In this document: positions 56,098-64,000 of the stretch, in pieces | Position numbering within the stretch: the first letter of the stretch is position 1 | How the letters are laid out: every line of letters starts with the position of its first letter | The notes under the pieces: generated by a model | The model's input: only the letters and a program-made list of their open reading frames with translations | Database searches by the model: none | Told to the model about the DNA's origin: nothing | Origin: Cyprinodon diabolis | Taxonomy: Eukaryota; Chordata; Actinopteri; Cyprinodontiformes; Cyprinodontidae | Reading direction: 5' to 3' | Length of the DNA: 64,000 bases | Assembly: GCA_030533445.1 (NCBI GenBank) | Contig: CM060064.1 | Coordinates: forward strand, 21,783,626 to 21,847,625 | Program-made: the position numbers and the translations under genes

Positions 56098-56345
56098 ATA
56101 TGGGTTCAACAGACAAGTTGTCTGACTTGCTTATGGGAGGTCCAGGTTCGGACCTGCTGGAGAGGAGAAAAATAACATCAGTTGCCAGTGTGGGTCCTTA
56201 CTGGACCCTTTGCGTTACTGCCTATTGGCGGATGGATTGCTCAAGAGGCAAGTCACCCGACTTGCACAAAGTAGGCCCAGGTTCGAGAGGAGATGTCCAT
56301 GTGGGTCCTTAGACAAGACCCTTCACGCTAATGCCTACCTTATAC
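56098..56345 (+). repeat. tRNA-like SINE, dimeric
   Basis: Two units with the same order, GTCTGACTTGCTTATGGGAG...CCAGGTTCGGACC and CACCCGACTTGCACAAAG...CCAGGTTCGA, the second followed by TGGGTCCTTAGACAAGACCC. B-box-like GGTTCGGACC is present. Confidence 0.5.
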
Positions 56346-56369
56346 AATGATGAGAGACAATATAATGAA

Positions 56370-57314
56370 TGACATGCCAGCTCAGACATTGCCCGGCCAA
56401 ACAAGGTCAGTGTTGGGGAACCAAAGCACCTTGATGCCCAATGGGCTTCTGAAACAACATGAAGGAAAATGGACGAAATGTGACAGGGATCTATTGCAAT
56501 GTTACTACCTAAGTAAGCCTTAACAGAGAGGCCATATGCAAAGGATGTGGGAGAAATGGAGACTTTGATACAATCAGTCTACAATCACAGCTGTACAACT
56601 AGTAACTCAATGTTCTAACATCTGTAAACGACAACTGCTTTCACAACTTGAAATTGACAACATACAAATGCACTATTCTAGCAAGGAGGAACTAGAAACC
56701 CAGGTCAGAGGTGTTTTAACACCAGCTCCCCCACCAGAGACTGTGTATGATCCAATAAGCCTACCCACACTGGACAAGGCAGCAACTGACCTGAAAAATA
56801 AGATCATGGCAAAGATGAAAGTAGGCTGGTAGCTGAGAACCACAGCAACATCCCTGAACAGAATCCAGTCAACACCACAGTGACAGACATCCAAGAAAGA
56901 GTCTCAGGTATGAAAAACTGGACATCAATAGGCCCCGACATGATAAGACGCCTACTGGCTTAAGAAACCCACAGATCATGTCCACTTAGTCGCTTATCAT
57001 AGCGGCTAAGATAAGCGAGCACATGAATCGATACACGAGCATAGAAGCTCAGAAAGGAATTGGCAAAAATACGAGAGGTGCCAACTCTGGGTAGATAGAA
57101 CAGTTACTAAAGACTGCAGAACCCAAAACACTAACCTAAGCACTGCCTAGATTAATCACAAGAAAGCCTACGACTCAATGCCATAAACTGGGATCATTGA
57201 ATGCTTGGAGCTATACAACATCAACAGGACTCCAATAACCTTTATCGCAAACTCAATGACGTTGTGGTAAACCACCCTTGAGGCCAGTGGCAAGATACTT
57301 GCACAAGTCTCCAT
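56370..57314 (+). pseudogene. R4/Dong-like LINE, 5' part up to the reverse-transcriptase palm
   Basis: Coding similarity is recognisable but the frame is broken. Pieces read KKAYDSMP (RT palm region with the first catalytic Asp), IIECLELYNINRTPI and TTLEASGKILAQVSI. Multiple stops and frameshifts. The LINE is interrupted at 57315 by a hAT element and resumes near 59525. The clade is assigned from overall recall of this protein type. Confidence 0.5.
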
Positions 57315-57345
57315 TAGGGCTGGGCAATATGGCAGAACTAAAATA

Positions 57346-58316
57346 TAGGGCTGGGCGATAATTCAATAACGATATATATCGATCGATAGAAGTGTGGCAC
57401 AATAGAAAAAAAGAAAAAGTTCGATAAAGAAATGCAGTTTTCCTTCCTTCTCATTGTAGCCTAGCATGTAGGTTTATGCTAGTCACTACTTCCTCCCAAC
57501 CAATCACAATCGCGGACCCAGACACGCCGTCACAAAGCACCGCCCTCTCAAACCACAACACAGAGCACATGAAGGAGAGGCGGAGGAAATTGTTCCAAAG
57601 AAAGGTTTTTGTAGTTCGCAAGTTTGGCAGTATTTCGGTCATGGCAAGTCGGACAAAAAACAAACCACAGTCATCTGTAAAATGTGTCGGGAATCAGTGA
57701 AAACCAAGTCTGATAACACAACCAACTTTTTTTTATCATCTCGGCCGCTCACACCCGCAGGAGTACGAGCTGTGTAGGCCACGGCGCGCTTGTGCGTCGT
57801 CCTCCGAGGAATCTTCGGGAAAATATATATATATATATATATTCAGTTCTGGGCAGTTTCCCACGTAGTTCTAACGAGTGAGAGAAAAATGCTGAGGGGC
57901 CAGAAACTTCAAAGTAAGAACTCAGGTTAAAGCAGGAAACTAAGCTGAAACAGTTTCAGCTTAGAAGAATGCGGGCGGGGGGGCGTCCATTTATTTAGTT
58001 GTTATATTTATTTTGGTCACTTTTCTGGTCACCCTAGTTTATTCTTTGTCAGTATTTAATAACATAACTCAGGTCTTTTAAGTTATTTTTCTTTAAAACA
58101 ATTCTGTTATGGTTAAAAAAGTTGGTTAAATAAAGATTTAATTGGAAGTCTGTGTTTGTGTTGTTTATTAAAATTAAATCATTAAGCAATATCATAAAAT
58201 GTCCAGGCAGAGCTGCACATAAAATATAGTTTCAAATCTTTTCAATAATTATCAATATCGATCAATATGCATTTTTTTTTTATCGATAAGCTTTTTTTCT
58301 ATATCGCCCAGCCCTA
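57346..58316 (+). mobile_element. BED-finger hAT element (copy 3), nested
   Basis: 971 bp in plus orientation, ends TAGGGCTGGGCGATAATTCA and ATATCGCCCAGCCCTA. Both flanks are CTAAAATA (57338-57345, 58317-58324), a perfect 8-bp duplication, so it inserted into the outer hAT element. Same family as 16187-17125. Confidence 0.9.
57476..57700 (+). pseudogene. BED-finger fragment in hAT copy 3, frameshifted
   Basis: It begins as in copy 1 (MLVTTSSQPITIADPDTPSQ) but a frameshift after HMK changes the frame, so the finger residues are lost from the frame. Confidence 0.75.
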
Positions 58317-58764
58317 CTAAAATATCACGATTTTTTTATTATATTATTGTGATCTCCATTTTATCACAATTTTTTAGATACGACCAACATAACTTAAATT
58401 ACATGCAAAGAAGAGAAAAATTAAATAAATGAACAAGTTCATTAAAATTAGAGAATCAAAGCAGTGCTAACAAACTTATTTTATTTTTTTTTTTCTATAT
58501 TGTAAACACACCAAAGAGTATAAAAATGCAATATCTCCTGAGTAACACAATTACAAAGTAGTTACATTTTTCAAGTAACTACAGTCAAAATAAATAAAAA
58601 TTCTAACTGTATCTTAGTGCAGTTTTATTACTTTAAAATCTTGGCTGGTCTAATAAAGGAAAAGAAAAAAGAAAGCACACAGAAACTAACTTGAGTTTTA
58701 AAAAAAATATTACATTAAACAATAGATTTCTATAATTTCTTTAAGTCTTTAGAAACAAAGACTA

Positions 58765-59388
58765 TTATGGAACTGTATCTATGGTTAAGGTCAAATACGG
58801 CTCTGACGTGCGGCTGGACCAGAGGTCGCTTGTGGTGGCAAAGAACTGCACATTTTTAATATTTTGTGAAACTTCTGCATTCAGCGTACATACGTGGAAT
58901 AGCGGTATTTGAAAAATACTTGCGGCTGGGCAACTCGTAGCGTGGATCAAAAACGTTTAACATTTTATTAAATCCCACTCTTTCTACAGTTCATAGAGGA
59001 CATAAATCTTTCACCAAGTGAAACGTCGCCTCTTCTGTCACACTGTTCCACTGTTTACTGCCTTTATCGTAGGGAGTAAGTTTTGTAAACAAATCTGTTA
59101 ATGTTTGCTGCTTGGGAGAAGGACCGGTCGCTGCTGCTGAAGCCGCAGTCGGCTTTTTAGCTTTAGCCACCTGGCTCTCATTATCCTGTTAAGGATGCCT
59201 TCGTTTCAAATGACTAAACAGGTTCGTTGTGTCGCCGTCACTTGCCTTGACGCTCTCCTTGCAGACTTTGCATGTAATGTTTTTTGTTCTTTTTCGTCAG
59301 AAGTGAAGCCAAACCAGTTCCATATGATGGATGAAGCATTTGTTTTCTTAACAAAATCCTCGCTTTCAGCTGCTGCCATGCCTCCCAC
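58765..59388 (-). pseudogene. hAT transposase remnant: BED finger and start of catalytic domain
   Basis: Minus strand. 59388-59206 reads IIWNWFGFTSDEKEQKT, a BED finger start whose later Cys/His part is eroded. 58950-58765 reads FFATTSDLWSSRTSEPYLTL, a highly conserved motif at the beginning of the hAT RNase H-like domain. The rest of the domain is missing. It is the transposase of the outer element. Confidence 0.65.
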
Positions 59389-59524
59389 TTGTTGTAGCTA
59401 CCTTGGCCTACGCACATGTGGGGGAGGGGGTGCCTTAACTGATTTTCAAACTAACGGACGAACGTCAAACCCTCAGATTATATTCTAGCTGTGAAGTTTT
59501 TTTTTGGTTGCATGTAAATGTGGT

Positions 59525-60480
59525 CAGTGTTCTGCATAGGTCTGAACCCCCATCAGCCAAATAATCAACAAGAGTGGCTACGGGTACCGACTCAGGAACG
59601 GGGCCACCATCAGTCACCTCCTCTACAAGGATGACATCAAGCTGTACGCCAAGAATGAGCGAGACACTCACTGATCCATACAACCTGGATCTTCAGCAAA
59701 GAAATCGGGATGCAATTCGGACTAGAGAAATGTGGTCAGATTGTAACTAAGAGGGAAGGTAGTCTACACAGAGGGGTCTTACTCCCAGAAGGTACAATAG
59801 CAGACATTGAAGACAGCTACAAGTACCTTGGAATCCCACAAGCAAATGGCAGCCTCGAACTGGTAACAGGGAAACCGCCTATGGCCAAATACCTCCAACG
59901 AGTAAGGCACGTCCTAAGCTCAATGGCAAGAATTCTCGGGCAATAAATAGCTACGCTCTACCAGTAGTCAGAAACCCTGCAGGAATAATAAGCTGGTCAA
60001 AGAAGGAGGTACAGGCCACAGATGTTAAGACACAAAAGCTCCTAACCATGCACAGAGGGTAACACCACAAATCCAGTACCCTGAGACTGTACGCCGAACC
60101 GTAAGGAAGAAGGCAGAGGACTAATGAGCGCAAGAGCCACTATCCAGGATGAAGCATCCAACATCCATAAATACATAATGGAAAATGCTTCAACAGATGA
60201 CATCCAGATTGAGTGCATCACACAATGGGGAACAAGATGAGGTGCAAGAGACTCCGTCATGGGAGGATAAGCCCCTACACGGGATGTACCACCAGAACAT
60301 AATTGTGTCAGATATAAGGAAATTCTGCCAATGGCTAGACAAAGACAGACTGAAGGACAGCACAGAGGCACCCATGATGGCTGCACAGGAGCAGGCCGCA
60401 AGTACCAGAGCAATAGAGGCCCAGATCTACCACACCAGACGAGACCCCCGGTGCAGACTGTGCAAAGAGGCCCCTTAGAC
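59525..60480 (+). pseudogene. R4/Dong-like LINE, 3' part (RT active site to C-terminus)
   Basis: It resumes with FCIGLN, then IINKSGYGYRLRNGATISHL and LYKDDIKLYAKNE, which is the RT active site with both Asp present but Lys where Met or Ala is usual. Further pieces: FGLEKCGQIVTKR, DIEDSYKYLGIPQANG, then near the end PLHGMYHQ, RLKDSTEAPMMAAQEQA and CRLCKEAP followed by TQH, a CCHC-type knuckle. Several frameshifts and stops. It joins 56370-57314 across the hAT insertion. Confidence 0.6.
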
Positions 60481-60500
60481 AACCCAGCACATGACTGCAC

Positions 60501-61750
60501 GGAGAATATAAACTGTCAGGAAGCCGTCCTGCTGTGTAGCTTTTTCCTCTAGTTCAGAAAGCCTAGAACTGCACTACACTCAGAATCAAGTAAATAAAAC
60601 AATAAATTTTTTTTTATGGAACATAAAAACCTGCAGCACCAGACACTGGATGTATTTAAATATGTTTAATTTTTTCAAAAAGAATGGTCATTTGAAAATG
60701 CTCTTTGAACTGTTCAAAAATAAGAATTATTATTTTTATTATTATTATTATTATCATTATTATTATTATTATATCTTCAAAGAATAAAATTTTATTGAGA
60801 AGTTTAGACTATTTCGATCCAGACAGAAGTCTGATTAGCCAGTCCTTTAAAGTCGACGATATTGTCCCAAAATTTAGAAAATTTCTATTAAAAAAAAACA
60901 AAAACCCTGTCTTAAAAGCTGTGGGGTTTTTTTTTTTCATTATCTTATGCAGTCAAGTTGGTTATACATCAACTTGTACACCCAAATTTGGCCAATCATA
61001 TCTACGGTCATCTGTCCATCACATTTTTTTACGGTCATAGCATCTTGATTCATATGTCGCAGCTAATATTCGCAACAGTTGAAATAAGAATACCATTGAG
61101 CTACGTCCCTGTGTTCACGGGGATGGACGTCTGTGTCTTCGGCAGGCGTATAGCTAACCAAACTGGCAGCCATGCGAGGCAAGGGCTCAAACATATACGG
61201 CTGTAAGCCTTCTGCACCAAACGAAGCCTCTGCCACCCTGGCATCCCCTTCCACAACATCTTCGTCCCCGCCTTCCACCTCTAGACAAAAAAAATATATG
61301 ATAGGAGACTCATCCACGACCTCCAACACAAAACTCTCCTCCTCTTGCATGTTTCCACTGTCCATAGCATTCCTTGACAGTGTTAAGTGCTACTTGGTCC
61401 CAATGTAACTTCCCACTGGGAACCTACAAGCTATAAGCTGCTAACAGGTTAGCAGGATGCTTCCGACAAACTGGCCACTGCCAAACGGGCTCACGAACCT
61501 TCCGCCACAACAATATCTGCCCTCTTGATAATCGACAGACCAGTAGTCTGTCAATCACAGTTGGCAGTAATTGACAGACTACTTGCAGGATGAGGTAAAG
61601 ACTGAAACTATGCTACTTTGATTTTCCAGATATAAATTCCAGTGGCTCTATTATTTCCAATAGGAGCTTTAGGACATGCGTCGGCCACCATTTTCTTTTT
61701 TGCTTTTTTCCGGCAGTCTAGTAAAAGTAGCTACAGTGCAATAGACCAAA
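60501..61750. other. Intergenic DNA with ATT microsatellite
   Basis: A (TTA)n run lies at about 60727-60772. A small minus-strand frame at 61063-61365 is described separately. Otherwise no gene. Confidence 0.4.
61063..61365 (-). CDS. Possible exon of a transposon-associated gene (unproven)
   Basis: Open frame of 100 aa: an acidic N-terminus (EEESFVLEVVDESP, VEGGDEDVVEGD) followed by GLQPYMFEPLP. The QPYMFEP motif recalls the start of P2X7-C-terminal-like proteins carried by some fish DNA transposons. No further exon is visible, and the terminal part (after LPRM) may be intron. Confidence 0.25.
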   Translation of the reverse strand: MDSGNMQEEESFVLEVVDESPIIYFFCLEVEGGDEDVVEGDARVAEASFGAEGLQPYMFEPLPRMAASLVSYTPAEDTDVHPREHRDVAQWYSYFNCCEY

Positions 61751-61754
61751 GGCA

Positions 61755-62723
61755 TTAAAGGTGCCGTAGGAGATCTTGGAAAAACAGTACCAGCAAGCTA
61801 TATTTTTGAACATACACAACCATGCCTCTCCCTTCAGACCACCCCTCGAAACCATGCCTTCAAAACACATGAATGCGCATGCTATCTGTTGAGGTCTTCA
61901 GACCAAGAACGAAACAAGCTGAAACCGAGTGCTCATGAAACGAGCTAACAACAAAATAATGATACATTCACACCTAAAGCAGCAGAGGCAGCAAAAGCAG
62001 CTAGTTTACATGCAAAGGCTATGGTTGATGCGCATCATGGCGCAGCAAAAGGTCCTGCAGCGCGTCAGAGCAGCTGTAGCAGTGAGTCACTGAACTGGCA
62101 GCTGGCAGGGAGACGGACACAGCACTAATGATGAGCGCCCTGTTCACTTCTATGAAACAGTTTATTATAGGGTGACAAGATGTCCTCTTTTTCCCCAGAC
62201 ATGTCCTACATTTCATTCCTTAAAAAAAAAATGTCCAGGGAGAATTTCAAAATAGTTTGCGATTCTGGTGGAATACAGTACAGCAGAACCGAGCCCTCAG
62301 GTCCGGGGCTGGTCCGGGAACACTGGCGGACAGGTTGAGGGAGCCAGCTGGGGACAGAGCGACTGAACCTGACCCGGGGACGGTAGCCGCGGCCCCGTGC
62401 TTCACGGTAAGGCAGACGAGGAGAAGCATACTGTCATACTGTGCACGAGCATGGCTTTACACATTCATTCATGTGTCAGGGTACGCGCACAGGGGGAATT
62501 GACAAGCAGACGACCATGATTGACGTGTCAGGAACAAATGGTGTGCAACAGACCGTGTTTTGTGATTGGTAGGCGTTACTCATTGATTTCACACTGTAGC
62601 GGGGCCATTTATTTTAGTTTCACTTCCAGGCCTTCTGTTTCACTGCTTGCTATGCGGCTGTGGGGAGATCTTCAAGCCACATGGTAAAAAATGTGTCAAA
62701 AAAGATATCCTACTGCACCTTTA
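61755..62723. mobile_element. TTAA-flanked MITE-like element (piggyBac-like)
   Basis: The left end TTAAAGGTGCCGTAGGAGAT and the right end ATCCTACTGCACCTTTAA are inverted repeats with few mismatches, and TTAA lies at both edges (61755-61758, 62720-62723). Length about 969 bp, no transposase. The interior includes the CTGCATTCACACC-type fragment and a CpG-richer part (62280-62420). Confidence 0.5.
61962..62090. repeat. Partial copy of the 33741-34282 element end
   Basis: ACATTCACACCTAAAGCAGC followed by AGAGGCAGC, GCTAGTTTACATGCAAAG and GTTGATGCGCATCA parallels the left end of the element at 33741. No second end nearby. Confidence 0.6.
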
Positions 62724-63729
62724 AATCTCATCTGTGTAGCTGCAGTTACAGACCACCAGCCCTAGCAACCACTCAGTACATTTGAAAAAGACAGCATTTC
62801 TTTTCCCCTCCCCCATCTGATGAAAGCTAGGGGCTTTGGAATGAGAACCCCAAGCCATGCAAAGAAAAACTGTGCAGAGAAAGTTATCCATCCAGAACTG
62901 AAATGACTGATCACTAGGATGCTGGTTTTACTTACAGACTAGATAAAAGTGATGCTAGCGAACATTTGTCTCACAACATAGCCAGATGGATATGTACTTT
63001 TCTGTACAACCATCTCTACAGTCTTTAGTTCTTGGGTTAGGTTTAAACAATTAACCAAAAACACAAGCTACACGCAAATAATAAAGGAGTTGTGAGAAAG
63101 CTCCAGTAGCCAATAGCCCGCCTCTAGGTAAGTGTTTTTAAGCTTGTTCCTCAACGCACACTGTCCTGCATGTTTTAGATGTTTCCCAGCTTTCACAAAC
63201 CTGCTATCAATTGAAAGCAAATTAACAGGCTTTGCTTAACTCCAATCATCTCAATCAGGTGTGTTGAAGGTGAGAAACAAAGCATGCAGGGGAGTGTGCC
63301 TTGAGGACCAGGGTTGGCAAACACTGCATTTTCTGGCTGCGTGTGGTATACTCCAACGGGAAGTCAGGGGAAGTTCAGACATGAATAAACAGCAACAGAA
63401 CAAAGCAGTTAATTAGAAGTTGAAATGTACCATTTGTTTTCACCCTGATGGTAAATTCCAGGCATCTGTTTAGCCAATTGTCAAAATAAGATGGTGGATA
63501 CCTTCAGCTGGTGCAGTTTTCTTTTTCCCCCCCAAACGATTTACTTCTGTAAACACGGAGCACACTAGCAAGTGACATCATTGCGTCCTCTACTGTGCAT
63601 GCAAGACACTAAGGTTTTGTGAATGCAGTTCTCACCGATGATCACATACAAGTCGCATATATTTGAAAATGTGAATAACGACAAAAAATAATCAGATTCC
63701 ACGAAAAAAATAGAGAATTGAGCATTTAT
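62724..63729. other. Intergenic DNA without recognised genes
   Basis: No domain-bearing frame. A near-repeat-like phrase TGTTGAAGGTGAGAAACAAA and GAGGACCAGGGTTGGCAAAC at 63250-63320 suggests an old hAT end. Confidence 0.35.
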
Positions 63730-63769
63730 GCCAGAAGGGTGAATGTAGCTTTAGTTTAGAGGAAAGGTT

Positions 63770-64000
63770 CCACATGTGCAACTGCATTTCTAAGGTTCAA
63801 AGGCGAAGGCACTTGTGCACCCCCTTGGGGAGCAGTGGGCTCCCAACGCAACTGTCGCCCGGTGCAGGAGTTTGCCCTGCAATTGGAGGGTTGTCCGTTC
63901 CATCCCTGGCTCTCAATGTTGTTGTGTCTTTAGGCAAGACACTTCACCTACATTGCCTACTGATGTGATCAGAGAGCCCAATGGTAACCGTGTATGGCAG
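63770..64000 (+). repeat. tRNA-like SINE, cut by the window end
   Basis: GGAGGGTTGTCCGTTCCATC (B-box-like) is followed by TAGGCAAGACACTTCACCTA and ATTGCCTACTGATGTGATCA, a tail region frequent in fish SINEs. It continues beyond the window. Confidence 0.5.

Larger units (their letters stand above)
57315..59470 (-). mobile_element. BED-type hAT element interrupting the LINE (outer layer)
   Basis: The left end TAGGGCTGGGCAATATGGCA at 57315 differs from the BED-hAT family nested inside. After the nested element (57346-58316) the left end continues at 58325 with TCACGATTTTTTTATTATAT. It carries transposase pieces on the minus strand. The right terminus is not clear; the end given is approximate. 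Confidence 0.6.

Overview
The window is nuclear DNA of a ray-finned (teleost) fish, probably a percomorph. It is AT-rich and intron/intergene-like, and it carries Tc1 elements of the IR/DR type, several hAT families with 8-bp target duplications, PIF/Harbinger-, piggyBac- and RTE/L2/R4-like fragments, tRNA-derived SINEs and one solo LTR. Nothing bacterial or phage-like is present. All calls are from reading the sequence; family names come from recall of motifs and no database was searched.

Only two host genes can be supported, both on the minus strand and both C2H2 zinc-finger genes read as one long terminal coding exon. The first (6183-9179) encodes 998 aa with about 13 fingers. The second (42680-51373) encodes 2897 aa with a disordered N-terminal third followed by about 48 fingers. 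Each has a convincing splice acceptor just upstream of its ATG (59 and 41 nt), so each should have further 5' non-coding exon(s) upstream. A weak single-exon candidate lies at 14770-14923.

The rest is transposon territory. 943-4065 holds two head-to-head Tc1 copies joined as one TA-flanked composite; the left one has an intact 340-aa DD34E transposase and the right one is broken by a nonsense codon. 5691-5958 is a TTAA-flanked MITE. 12.7-34.9 kb contains degraded Tc1, LINE and hAT copies, two hAT elements with clear 8-bp duplications (16187-17125 and 19598-20666), a 79-bp tandem array, a ZMYM/TTF-type hAT transposase relic split by a LINE, a hAT MITE sitting in the end of a Harbinger-like MITE, and a solo LTR (30417-31334). 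40761-42008 is a complete second Tc1 family with an intact 343-aa transposase. 52.7-60.5 kb is a dense nest in which an R4/Dong-like LINE is interrupted by a BED-type hAT that is itself interrupted by another hAT. 61.7-62.7 kb is a TTAA-flanked element.

The most notable observations are the composite inverted Tc1 pair with one intact transposase, the 48-finger protein, the three-layer nest at 56.4-60.5 kb, and a non-autonomous hAT family that keeps its BED zinc finger without a catalytic domain. No previously undescribed pathway or defence system can be demonstrated from this window.
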